A DNA stretch of 64,000 bases from Saururus chinensis (GCA_035235625.1 CP141141.1:24611968-24675967); one strand, 5' to 3'. Counted from the stretch's first letter, positions 10,986 through 21,628 are shown. A program made the numbers and translations. The notes: generated by a model from the sequence alone, not told the origin.

Positions 10986-12218
10986 ATGCGTGGTCGTCGC
11001 TCCTTACTCCCCCGATTAGTGCCATTTGACCCTGAGCCTGAGCGGACATCTAGGAGAGTTGAGTTGCCTTCGACCTACATCCCTACACCCCCCAACTTTC
11101 CCACCAATTCCTCCACCCACACTACCTCTCCCTTCGTCATGGCTGAACATCAGTTAATAGATGCACCACTCAAAGCTCTAAGGGAGTATTACACTCCCAA
11201 TGAGTACACTTCCCCTTCATGCATTAGGTTGCCAGCGGTAGTTGCTCAAAATTATGAAATTAAGCCCAATGTCATTCAAATGCTTCCATCTTCTTATGGA
11301 CTTAATAATGAAAACCCGTATAGGCACCTAGATGACTTCTTAGAAATATGCACAACTTTTAAGATCTCAAATTTAACCGATGAAGCTGTTAAACTTCGCC
11401 TTTTCCCTTTCACATTAAAAGATAAGGCTCAGGAATGACTTCACTCTTTAGAGCCAGACACCATCACAACTTGGGCCCAAATGCAACAAGAATTCCTTAA
11501 AAAGTACTTCCCCATAGGTAAGACCAACCAAATGAGAAAGGCCATAACCACTTTTGCCCAACTTCCCACTGAGCAGTTCCATGAGAGTTGGGATAGACTT
11601 AAGGACCTTCTTAGGAGGTGTCCTCATCATGCTGTCCCTAAGTGGCAATTAGTGCAACGTTTTTATGAGGGTCTTACTAAACAAAATCGTCATCTTGTTG
11701 ATGCAAGTTGTGGGGGTACCTTTTTGCTAAAAAATGAAAATGAGGCATGGAAACTTTTTGAGGACTTGAGTGAAAATTCTCTTCAACATGCTGCGTTGAA
11801 TAGAAATGAGAGTGGCCTATCTACCTTAAACAATGCCCCCTCTAGGGGTGGCTTGTATGAAGTCAAAAACCCATTAGACATCTCCTCTAAGGTTGATACT
11901 CTAAGTAGGAAGCTGGACCTCCTTATGACTTCAACACATCAGCCTACTCCCTTCACTCAAGATGCATGCACAATATGCCTTAGCCCAGCCCATACTATTA
12001 TAGAGTGCCCCTCTGCCTCTCAATTTCCTGAGCTTGTCCAAGACCATGTGAATGCTACCCAATCCTTCCCTAGGGCTGAGAATAATCCATTTTCAAACAC
12101 ATATAACCCTGGGTGGAGGAATCATCCTAACTTTTCCTGGCGGGCACAAAACCAAGGGGTTATGGGTAACCAAGTTCCTAGGCAACCATTCCAAGTCCCA
12201 CCAGCCCATATCCACTAA
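10986..12218 (+). pseudogene. Element C1 gag
   Basis: I chose the ATG at 10986 because the family gag starts MRGRRSLLPRLVPFDPEPERT; earlier in-frame codons are GTG/TTG. The capsid region (HLDDFLEICTTFKI...EFLKKYFPIGKTNQMRKAITTFAQ...WDRLKDLLRRCPHH) is a typical Athila-type Retrotrans_gag domain. A CxxC-containing segment near the C-terminus (DACTICLSPAHTIIECPS) fits the zinc knuckle CX2CX4HX4C. The frame is open to 12216 except for a single in-frame UGA at 11436-11438, replacing a Trp. The identical UGA occurs in C2 and D. A cluster of C-to-T stops at 12216-12231 then separates gag from protease, in the same frame. Confidence 0.88.
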
Positions 12219-12278
12219 CCTTAAGTCTAACATCCATATGTCCAACCAAATAGGAGTCCAAGCTTTGAAGAAAAGGTC

Positions 12279-13541
12279 TTGAATGCCCTCCAAGGCATTC
12301 AATCCCAATCCCAACTCCTTCACTCTCACACACAATCTATAGCAAAGTTAGAAGCCCAAATTGGACAACTAGCCAATGCTATCAATAAGAGAGAGACAGG
12401 AACATTGCCGAGTCAGCTCCAACAAAACCCTAAAGGTCAATGTGGAGTAGAGATAGTCCCTTCCTCTAATGAACAAGTTCAGTCCATAACTACCCTTAGG
12501 AGTGGTCGACACATTGATAATCAAGTTGGAGAGAAGTCCTTAGGTACCACAAATGAAAGGTTAGATAATTCAGCCCCTAATGAGCCTCAAGTAGAAGTTA
12601 GTGCATCACATGAGAAGGAGTTTGTATCTCCTTCCTCTTCCTCAGAGCCACAGCCTAAGACTACTTTAGAGGGATCTTACATCCCTAGGGCACCTTTTCC
12701 TCAGTGTCTTGACATGGCCCCACCATTTAGGAAGAACACATCTAAGATGGATGATATTCTTGAGACTTTCAAACAAGTCAAAATTAATCTCCCCCTCTTA
12801 GATGTCATTAAACAAGTCCCTGTTCATGCTAAATTTCTTAAAGACCTATGCACTCAAAAGCGTAAATCTAAGACCCATGTGTCTAAGAAGGTCTTCCTCA
12901 CCGAGCAAATTAGCTCTCTTTTGAAGTTTGACACCCCACCTAAGTATAAGGACCCTGGAGTGCCCACTATTTCTTGTGTCATAGGCGATCACTCCATTCA
13001 TAGAGCCCTCCTTGACCTTGGTGCGAGTGTCAATCTACTCCCTTACTCGGTGTATGAGAAACTAGGGTTAGGTGAATTGCAGCCTACACCAGTTACTTTG
13101 CAGCTAGCCGACCATTCTGTGCGTAAACCTCGGGGAGTAATTGAGGATGTTCTAGTGAAAGTTGACCAGTTCTTTTTCCCTGTTGATTTTATTGTTTTAG
13201 ATATGGAAACCGGTGCCAACTCCACACATCAGATTCCTATCATTCTAGGTCGCCCTTTCCTTGCCACAGCTAATGCATGTATAAATTGTAGGACGGGAGT
13301 AATGGAGATGACCTTTGGGAACATGAAAGTGCACCTAAATGTTTTTGATGTGTCTAACAATTTACCTGCAATCTCTAATGCTGAATGTTTTATGGAAGAC
13401 AATTTTAGATTTGATGCTTATGATAGAGGTCCATCTTTTGTAGCATCAACCCATAATCAAGTTGTGCCTTTAAATTGTTTTGAACCATCATTTTGGAGGC
13501 TTAAGAGAAGAGCTAATGCCAATATCTACCAACCACCTTGA
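12279..13541 (+). CDS. Element C1 gag tail and aspartic protease
   Basis: The open frame of 420 codons continues the gag frame after the stops at 12216-12231. The N-terminal part is low-complexity Gln/Ser-rich sequence with TTLRSGR. A retropepsin domain follows: active site LDLGASVNLLPYSVYEKLGLGEL (about residues 247-269), then the flap/strand blocks RGVIEDVLVKVDQFFFPVDFIVLD and ILGRPFLATANACINC. The Asp-Leu-Gly-Ala-Ser active site is intact, whereas D has DLSAS. The ORF ends RRANANIYQPP where an autonomous relative would continue into RT, and D ends at the same place, so loss of pol is a family trait. Confidence 0.85.
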   Translation: MNALQGIQSQSQLLHSHTQSIAKLEAQIGQLANAINKRETGTLPSQLQQNPKGQCGVEIVPSSNEQVQSITTLRSGRHIDNQVGEKSLGTTNERLDNSAPNEPQVEVSASHEKEFVSPSSSSEPQPKTTLEGSYIPRAPFPQCLDMAPPFRKNTSKMDDILETFKQVKINLPLLDVIKQVPVHAKFLKDLCTQKRKSKTHVSKKVFLTEQISSLLKFDTPPKYKDPGVPTISCVIGDHSIHRALLDLGASVNLLPYSVYEKLGLGELQPTPVTLQLADHSVRKPRGVIEDVLVKVDQFFFPVDFIVLDMETGANSTHQIPIILGRPFLATANACINCRTGVMEMTFGNMKVHLNVFDVSNNLPAISNAECFMEDNFRFDAYDRGPSFVASTHNQVVPLNCFEPSFWRLKRRANANIYQPP

Positions 13542-13895
13542 TATATTTGAGAATGTTGGCATTGTCTGGCTGAAGACAGTAAACTTAGCGTTTCTTGGGA
13601 GGCAACCCATGTTTTTGATATATTTCTTTCCCTTCCTTTTATTTATTTTCTTTGTTTATTTAGGTTTTATTTACTTATTTTTCTCAGATTTTATTTTTTA
13701 TTCTCATTCTAGTTTTTGTTGTTATCTCTTTTCTGGGAGCTTGGTATTTTAGGTTTGGGACATTCATCTTTATATGTATGTTTCTCATGTTTTCTCTCAA
13801 TCCTATGTACTTCAATTAGATTAGTTATGCTCTCAGGTGATATCTTTCTTTCCCTCTCTTACTTATTCTTGTCATTGTAGTACATATTTTCTTTT

Positions 13896-13932
13896 ACATT
13901 GAGGACAATGTTTAGTTTAGGTTTGGGGGTAT
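13896..13932 (+). other. Hairpin plus internal PPT-like motif of C1
   Basis: ACATTGAGGACAATGT forms a perfect 6-bp stem with a 4-nt loop. It is followed by ttagtttaggtttgggggtat, whose last 14 bases copy the 3' PPT at 15325. The hairpin recurs in D (47144-47159) and E (53194-53209). Confidence 0.6.
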
Positions 13933-15321
13933 AGAAAGATATTTTTCTTTTAGGATGTTCTAGAGTATTTTTTTCGATTTTCTTTTGTTTTTATTTTCTT
14001 TTATGTGGTTTTTATCGCTTATTTTCTTTTAAAAGCATATATCTGTTTTTAAAGAGATCAATTTCATGAAGAAAGTTCAAGTAATTAATTAAGTGATGAA
14101 AGTGATTAAGTGAGTAATTTCTATTTTATATTCTTTATCTTGGATAATTGTGCTTATATTTTTAAATCACATTTCACACACTTGAAACTTGTAGGAATAT
14201 AATTTTATAATTTATTACTTGTAATCTTTGTGGGATATCTTTAATTAAGCATATTTTTGAAAATTTGGCAATTGAGTAATTTTTAATGTTTTATGATAGA
14301 TCTTTATGTTTGGCTATTATTTAAAAAAAAAATGGGATAAGTGTGTGATGAAAAAAAAAAAAAAGAGTAATGAAAAAAAGAATGAGAAAAAAAAATTGAA
14401 AAAAAAAGATAGATTGATTGAAAAAAAAATGATGAAAAAAAGAAGAGGAGTAAAGGTTTGTTTTTCTTTTCACTGAGTAACCGGACCTTGTGCCTAGGCA
14501 AGTATAAGGGATCGCGTCAAAAGGTGAAAAGTTGAGATAAATTCTTTTATGACTTGGTTCTGTAGCCTTTATAGTTCGAGTTATTAAGCCTGAAGGGTGT
14601 TTCAACACCTAGTGCCTTGAGCCAACTGGATTAGGGATACTGGCCTAACGCTTGCTACATGGACTATTTAGAAAGCTTAATAGAACTAAATATTGCACAA
14701 ATCATATTTTGAGGTATATTATGATCTTATTCCCTGAATTTAATTTAAATTTGATGGCTATGACATGAGGGTTTATTATGAGATGTTAAAGATGAAAGAT
14801 TGTCATTGCTATATTTTTGAGTTAGTGAATTTTAATTAGCTTGGTTAATGGGTCACATAAGATATGTTTGTTAATAGAGAGTGAAATTGTATGACTACAA
14901 AGTTTCTACACTTTATGTTTTTAAAATGTATATATGTAGTTGCACAATTAGTTCTATGATGAGGTTATAGAATGGATGATTCCTTACTTGAAAGTGATCA
15001 GATCGAAATTATTTACTTGTGTCAAGTATTTGTAGTTGGTTCTTTTTAAAAATAGTTGTGTGTTTTTAAGAGAAGATTGTTTTTAGAATTTTTGTTTTCT
15101 TGTTTTATATTATTTATTTTCTTAGGTTTAGATGTTTGTGGGTATCATTGCTGCAAACCCTCACGAGACACAACTCGTCCAACTAGGGACACCTAGGGAT
15201 TTAAAGGCTTGTTGCATACGCTAAATGCAATCGTGATTCCCTACGAAAGTGGCTTTTATTTATTTATTTTTCTAGATTAGTTGTTTTGTTTTGTTTTGTT
15301 TTTCTTGAGGACTAGCAAAAT

Positions 15322-15338
15322 ATAGGTTTGGGGGTATT
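15322..15338 (+). other. Element C1 3' polypurine tract
   Basis: The sequence ataggtttgggggtatt lies immediately upstream of the 3' LTR start TGATAAG. This is the expected position and composition for the plus-strand primer. Confidence 0.8.
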
Positions 15339-16510
15339 TGATAAGTATAATTTATGCGTTATTTTACCCTTAATTATTCTATTTTCTAGTCTCATTTAAG
15401 TGTTAATATAGGTTAAATTATTAGATATTAAATTTAATTAGGTTAGAAAAAGCTTCCATGGTGTTTTGAATTAAATTGGCTTATTTTGCAGATTCTTCAT
15501 TGGCGATCGAACGGCCTCACTAACCGATCGATCGGTTACACGTAAATTTAAAGAAAATTCAGTTCAAGCGTTCGAACGGGCATTCACGGCGATCGATCGG
15601 CATAACGCGCAGATTCCTTATTTCACCCAATTTTGAGTCCTTTTCATATACAACTCTTTCTTACGGATCTAATGCCTATATAAAGACTTATTTGGCACGA
15701 AATTAAGGGTTAACAAGTAGATTTTCTGAAGAGAAGAAGGAAGAAGAAGATGGAGAAGAAGCTAAAGCTTTCAATGGAGATTCAAGTGCTTTCTTCTACC
15801 ATGGAAGGCTAAGCTTTTATTTTATTTAGGAGTTGATGAACCTATAGATAAGTTTCAGTTTTTTTTCTTTTTAATTTAGATCTCAGTTGTGAATTATGAC
15901 AATTGTATGATAAGGATTTCCTTTTAATGGAAGAGCTTTTTAATGTTTATTCAAATCTATGTTGATTTATTGTCTTGTAGATGATAGATTGATGTGGTTT
16001 TGATATTTGCATCAATTCTGATTTCTGTGATTTAGATGAGATGGTCATACAATAGTTTTAATGTTCAGATAATTAAGGACTTGGATGAGTTATACTAAGA
16101 TTAGACGGGTCATGCCTATAGCTATTTAGTGTAGATGATTCGTGCTATTGTCGAAGATAGTTCATGCCATGGAAATTAATTAATGATTCTTTCTGAAGTA
16201 ATTCTAGCTTGTAGCTGAGAATACTTTTTCATATTCGCACTAGATTTAGATTAAAAGTTAAGGAATTGTTATGGTTCTATAGTGGATTCGATTTCCTAAG
16301 TAAATTCCATCATATTAATCTCTTACCTTTAAACTAGTTGATTTCTTTTCCTTTATTTAATTAAAGTTTAAGTTGTTTTAGTTTTCAATCAGTAAATTCC
16401 TATTTAGATTTAGTAATTATTCATCCGTCCCTGAGGTTCGACAACCCTTAAATACTCATCCTAGTACAATTACCTTGTACACTTGCAAAGGGTTTAATTA
16501 TAAACGATTA
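15339..16510 (+). repeat. Element C1 3' LTR
   Basis: The LTR is 1172 bp, the same length as the 5' LTR, with only scattered substitutions, several of C-to-T type (for example gcgatcgaac here versus gcgattgaac at 9671). Its terminal CA is mutated to TA (gatta). The TSD gctat follows. Confidence 0.95.
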
Positions 16511-17225
16511 GCTATTACCTTCTCATTCTGCATCAAGACACATCCAAGACCCATTCTTCACTATAAATTACAAACCCTCTACTACCAGTTGGTAAGGATA
16601 AATCTGGGGTGGTGGTTAACTTTTGTTTCAACTCCTGAAATGCCTTCTCACATTCCTCATTCCATAAAAATCTCACTCCTTTTCTGGTTAGCATTGTTAA
16701 AGGCAAAGCTATTCTAGGGAAGCCTTCAATAAATCTTCGATAATAACCAGCAAGTCCTAAGAAACTTCTAATTTCTGTGACAGTTTTGGGTCTTTCCCAC
16801 TTCAAGACTGTTTCTATCTTGATAGGGTCTACTGATATTCCATTATTTGAAATGACATGACCTAAGAACATAACCTTGTCCAACCAAAACTCACACTTAC
16901 TTAACTTAGCATATAACTGATGGTCTCTTAGGGTTTGGAGAACTATTTGTAAGTGTGTTTGGTGTTCTTCAGGAGTTGAAGAATAGACTAATATGTCATT
17001 GACAAAAACAATCACGAATTTATCCAAAAACGGTCGGAAAACTCGGTTCATAAGATCCATGAATGCTGCAGGAGTATTTGTCAATCCGAATGGCATCACT
17101 AAAAGTTCATAGTGTCCATAACGGGTACGAAATGTTGTTTTTGGAATATCTTCATCCCGTATTCTCAACTGGTGATATCCAGATTTTAAATTTATTTTTG
17201 AGAATACTTTTGCTTCTTGTAATTG
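16511..17225 (-). pseudogene. Element B reverse transcriptase palm and RNaseH start
   Basis: The open stretch 16533-17168 carries RT motifs ([48 protein letters not shown]) and the connection/RNaseH start ([29 protein letters not shown]). The catalytic box reads FVNDILVYS, so the first catalytic Asp is Asn. A frameshift occurs in the RNaseH start near 16545. The fragment is bounded by C1 on one side and by the solo LTR (17226) on the other; the RT N-terminus resumes at 18471. Confidence 0.9.
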
Positions 17226-18465
17226 TGATGCACTGAAATAATGTTCAATAAAATATTTTTAAATTTTGAATTGCAATCCTATTTTGTGTTAATTCATTGC
17301 TGATTTGGCCTATTTATGTTTTGAATAAGTTAGTTGGACCTTAATTGAGTTTATATGTCTAAACAGGCTTTAACAGGATCTAAGTAACAGAGGAAGTTAA
17401 GCCCAACTACCCAAAGCTATTTAGAAGTCAAGAATGGGCTCCTAATGGTCTAATCATACATGGAATGGTCGAACACAACCTTGTGGACCTGTTTGATATG
17501 AGACTTGTATGAATAGAACTAAATTATGAAAGAAACTAATTTGGACAGATTGACACAGCCTTAGTATTTCGATCATATCATTTTATGTATAATTCGGATT
17601 GATATGATTCTGGTGGCAATGGAAAGAAGACTTCCGTGGATACAAGTGTTATTTCAGGAATAAGTTCCAAATTCCGAAGATATATGGGTCCAATCAGACA
17701 ATCAATCAGGATATAATCTAGATATATGATTTCATTTTTCTCTTTGAAGCAACCCCTTCTACTCCTTTAAATAGAGGGGTGGATGTGATAGAATCGTCAT
17801 TCTCTCCTCTTTGGAGCTCTCTTCCCCTATTTTCTTCTCTTATTTTGTATTTTTGTTTTAGTATTATTGTAATGGCTTTCTAAGCTCTCAAGCTAAGGCT
17901 AGAGGTGATTTGTAACAATTTAATGGAGTTCAATTCATGTTTCATCAATGGTTTCAAGTAAGTATTGTTTATTTGAAGTGATATTTATTTAATATTGTTC
18001 TTCTTCTTGTTTCTTTGTGATTTGGATACATAAGATGCTTGAAGGCTCTCCTTTTTTATTTTTTGTGATTTGGATACATAGAAATCTTTAAGAGACAATT
18101 ATTTTTTTTATCCTTCATCTATCCAAAGCATTTCTATCTTTATTGTCAATTTTAATGTTCATATCTTCCGGTTAGATAGAATTTTCATTCGATTCTAACT
18201 GAGATAACATGATACATGAAGAACATCATTAGATGTTACAATGATCCTTAATGCCTTAGTGTTTTCTCATCTCGATTTCTTAACTCTATATTGCCTCAAT
18301 ACTCTTCTACTCTTTCTTTCTTGATTTTTTCTTTTCTCTATTTTTTCGTAATCATTTTCTTTGTTACACAAGGCTTTCCCTGAGGATCGACCTTGTCTAC
18401 TACAATTGGCAAGTAAAAAAATTTGAATTTGACTTCTTCATAGTCTTGGTTCAGACGTAACAACA
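17226..18465 (+). mobile_element. Solo LTR of the E family, in element B RT
   Basis: This 1240-bp sequence runs from TGATGCACTG to CAGACGTAACAACA and is flanked by the perfect TSD aattg (17221-17225, 18466-18470). It matches the LTR of element E (58953-60329) in reverse orientation, including the 358-bp block missing from E's 3' LTR. With a single LTR, an intact TSD and no internal region, it is a classic product of LTR-LTR recombination. Confidence 0.9.
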
Positions 18466-18470
18466 AATTG

Positions 18471-19096
18471 ATCAAACAAGTCATCTATCCGGGGTAAAGG
18501 ATACTTATTTTTTATAGTTACCGAGTTAATCATTCTATAGTCTATGCATAATCTCAAAGATCCATCCTTTTTCCTGACAAAAGGACTAGAGCTCCCCAAG
18601 GTGAGATACTCGGTCTAATAAATCCTTTATTTAATAATTTCTGCAATTGGTTCTTTAATTCCTTAAGTTCTGCAGGAGCCATTCTATAGGGTGCCTTAGA
18701 GATAGGTTCTGTATCTGGTATTAAATCAATATTAATATCTATCTCTCTTTGGTGGTACCCCAGGAAGATCATTAGGAAATATGTCGGGGAAATCCCTTAT
18801 GACTTCAATATCTTCTATCTTGGGAGTTGATGACTCTTCCAAAATTAGACTTGCAAAATATGCTTGACATCCTTTGGATATCAATTGTTGTGCTTTTACA
18901 GCAGAAATGGTACATATTCCTGAAGAGTCTCTATTTCCATGAAAAGTAAACCTTTCCTCTCCTTGTTTGTTGAATATAACCTTCTTCTTCTTACAGTCTA
19001 CTAATGCTTCATTATCTGCTAACCAATCCATTCCTAGTATAACATCGTAGTCGGTCATACTTAAGAGTATCAAATTAGCCTTCCATTTTTGGTTTT
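18471..19096 (-). pseudogene. Element B protease C-terminus and RT N-terminus
   Basis: The stretch 18732-19073 carries DVILGMDWLADNEALVDC and the approach to RT. After a frameshift near 18740, the stretch 18554-18772 carries [32 protein letters not shown]. The order and blocks match element A 4417-5037. The frame is lost again near 18580, before the solo LTR insertion. Confidence 0.87.
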
Positions 19097-20384
19097 CTAA
19101 GGAAATGGACCTTCTTGTAGAAAGATTTGGGCTATAAAAGTTTTTCCTACAGGAGTTGACACTTCTAGGATATATCCTAATTCCATAACTGGATAATCCG
19201 TACTTAAGGAAAAATCACAAGATATGAAAGAATGCGTTGATCCTGGATCTATTAAAACCTTAGCAACTTTATCCAAAATTAGAAGTGTACCTTGTATAAC
19301 TCCTGATGAAGTTTGAGCTTCTTCTGCAGTAATAGCATATACTCGCCCCTGAGCCTTTGGTTTTTGCTCCTGTTTGATCTCTTCTTTGATCTTCTTTTTG
19401 GGGCACTCCTTGATCTGGTGCCCAGGGTCCCCACATGCAAAGCATCGTCTCTCAGCAAGGTAACAAATTCCGGATGGATGAAATCGGTTGCATTTGGAGC
19501 ACTTCTCTAACTTCCTCTCTTTTTGGTTTTGGGGCGGTGGTCTAGAGGTTCTTTGGAATTTTTGATTATTGAACTGATTAGGGGTCGTGAATTTTCTCTT
19601 CCGATCTTCCATTCGACTTCCTTGTCCACGATCCTTTTTCTCTGCTAAGAATTCCTGATATTCTTGTTCCAGCAATGAAGCTAATTCCACGGCTTTAGCC
19701 AAAGTTAGATTGAAATCCTACTATTCGACTATGAAGCCCATTATGCAAACCTCTAACGAATTTTCTGGCTCTCTTTAGCTCCGTTGAACAGATTTCGGGA
19801 GCGAAGCGTTGTAACTGGACAAATTTATTTTCATATTGAAAAACTATCATATTCCCTTGTTGAAGATCTAAAAATTCTTTCTCCTTCTTTTCCTGAACAT
19901 GAGGCGGGAAATATTTGTTGTATAACACCTCTCTGAATTCTTCCCACTTGATATTTCCTCTATTTGGAAAGAAATTCTGTTCAGCTGATGGCCACCAAAA
20001 AGCTGCTTCTCCTGTCATAGCAAAAGTGGCTACATCCACTTTCCTATCTTCTAGAACTTTCAATGCTTTAAAAATTAGTTCGATTTCGAACGTCCACTTT
20101 TCAGCAGCTTCTGGTCCATCTACTCCAGAAAATTCTGGAGCAATTTTCTTAAAACGTTCAAGCAAATTATCCCTCTCATTATTACTACTTTTAGTCAGTT
20201 CCCTAGAGTTACCTAAGTGATTAGGGCTGGGTTGGAATCCTTGAGTTTGTAGATGTTGAGTCATCCTTTAAATCATCAAGTCAAGGAGATTATCCATGTG
20301 ATTTTCAGGTATTGCTGCATCTTGAGCAGCATTTTCAGCTTGGGCAGAATTGTCAGATAATTGTACTTCCTTGTCAGAAGACAT
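19097..20384 (-). pseudogene. Element B gag and protease active site
   Basis: The start ATG at 20384 (MSSDKEVQLSDN) is chosen because the sequence is in frame and just follows the leader. An in-frame stop occurs about 38 codons later. The capsid domain (GVDGPEAAEKWTFEIELIFKAL...FPPHVQEKKEKEFLDLQQG...ARKFVRGLH) occupies 19695-20264. After a frameshift, 19097-19702 carries the nucleocapsid knuckle CFACGDPGHQIKEC, a complete CX2CX4HX4C, and the protease active site LIDPGSTHSF. Gag packages the RNA and builds the cytoplasmic particle. Confidence 0.9.
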
Positions 20385-20709
20385 TTTGGGCAGATTGTAA
20401 TAACCTTAAATTCACAAGAAATTTTTGTAAACTAGAAGTATATATTTATATAACCATTCTCGTATTTACATTGTACAAAAGAAGTGTTTATAACACACTT
20501 GCCAAGCCAAAAGACTCTACTTTACATCAAGCACATTAGGTAACAAACGTATAGAAGAAGTGCATAGAACACACTTGTAAAACCAAAAGACTCTATTTTA
20601 CATCAAGTAACAAAAGTGTATTGACTACACTTGAGAAAGCAACCAAACGAAAGTTTAAACACAACCACACACATTCAAACGTTCAAGGGAAAAATTTCCT
20701 AAAAGGACA
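20385..20709 (-). other. Element B spacer between extra ORF and gag
   Basis: This 325-bp spacer has no conserved ORF. A short plus-strand ORF at 20312-20539 has no family features and is considered a shadow. The equivalent spacer in element A (28696-28894) is 199 bp. Confidence 0.5.
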
Positions 20710-21548
20710 CTACAAGAAGTAGTGTTCGTCCTTCTCGCAGATGGGGCATAGTTCGAGCAGTGGTTTGGTATACCATGGGCACTGACAGAAGTAGTGCCCC
20801 CTCTGCTCGCATAGTATACAGATTTCTGGTATCTGGTCTGTGTACCATACGATTCCCTTTCCCCTATCTTGCCAACGTGCACTTTCTGCTTCTACCATCT
20901 CTTCCGCTTCTAGAGGCAAGAGGTTCAGATCAACATCTAACATAGGGTTATGTACTCCCTCCCCCCCAATGATATTTTCTCTCACTGCTTCCTCCTCTAG
21001 GACCATCCTCATCTCCTCCTGGTTGACATTCTCTATTATCTCCTCCTCCTCCGGAACATTAATCATCATATTGTTCCAAAAATATTCCTCATCCATTGGA
21101 TCGGCCTCCAATGGTTCCTCTTGCATCAGGTCCTCTTCTACTGGTTCTGGGTCCTCTTCCACAGGGTCTACCTCTACAGGGTCCTCCTCCACAGGCCCTC
21201 TTCCTTAGGGTCCTCCTCCTTAGGTTCCTCCTCCTCAGGGTCCTCCTCCTCAGGTTCCTCCTCCTCAGGGTCCTCCTCCTCAGATGTGTCTTCCACTTCA
21301 ATGGTTGTGTCGGAACTGTTTACTACTTTATCTAATGAAAGAGGTGTGTCGGGAATATTGACTATCTCCTGGATCTCATCACTATTCTGGGAAAGAGCGG
21401 TGGTAATTCCTGAGGTGGTTGAAGACTCTGCCATACTGCGACTCTTTTTGCTTTTCTTTGGTGGTGGTTTTCGGGCTGACATATGATATAAAGATCCCGA
21501 AATCAGTCTCATTTTTGATTTTCCCATTAACTGATTCAAAAAAAACAA
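20710..21548 (-). pseudogene. Element B acidic extra ORF with DLNxxP motif and zinc knuckle
   Basis: This ORF starts about 105 bp after the 5' LTR, upstream of gag. Frame 1 (21548 to about 21190) holds LYHMSARK, a basic KKSKKSR patch (possible nuclear signal), IVNIPDTP, TTIEVEDTSEEED (resembling a SUMO-interacting motif) and a Glu/Asp/Pro repeat tract (EEDPEEEEPEE). A one-base indel near 21190 moves the frame, which continues as VEEDPVEVDPVEEDPEP... to 20710. The second part has VDLNLLPLE (20914-20931), matching the EAR consensus DLNxxP, and CILCEQRGHYFCQC (20779-20820), a CX2CX4HX4C knuckle. A half knuckle, CPICEKDEH, precedes the stop. Element A has a homologue at 28895-29377. The function is unknown; a nuclear transcription-modulating role is inference. 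Confidence 0.8.
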
Positions 21549-21628
21549 TATATATCATTACATAGGAAAACATTGAATATAATTATGATAATACTATATA
21601 TAAAAAAATTGACTGCTCTAGGAGCAGT

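Larger units (their letters stand above)
13542..15338 (+). other. Element C1 non-coding 3' region
   Basis: The 1.8 kb downstream of protease encodes no RT or integrase. It contains the block TTGGGAGGCAACCCAT (13595-13610), the hairpin plus second PPT-like motif (13896-13932), a purine-rich A/G tract at about 14326-14460, and the true PPT just before 15339. The same order of blocks is present in D (45729-47481, reverse). Confidence 0.7.
9507..16510 (+). mobile_element. Element C1: non-autonomous Athila-group element (gag-pro only)
   Basis: This is a complete element with 1172-bp LTRs at 9507-10678 and 15339-16510 and a perfect TSD gctat (9502-9506, 16511-16515). It has a PBS TGGCGCCGTTGCCGGGGA and a PPT (ggtttgggggtatt). 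The internal region encodes gag and an aspartic protease but no RT, RNaseH or integrase, although the non-coding tail is 1.8 kb. By eye the LTRs differ at only about six to eight positions, so it is the youngest intact insertion in the nest. The same family appears as C2 (41377) and, with different LTRs, D (44297). Confidence 0.93.

Noticed and set aside
20840-21335. Plus-strand Ser-rich and Leu/Arg-repeat ORFs
   Set aside because: They are antisense or shifted readings of the Glu/Asp/Pro repeat of the acidic ORF in element B.
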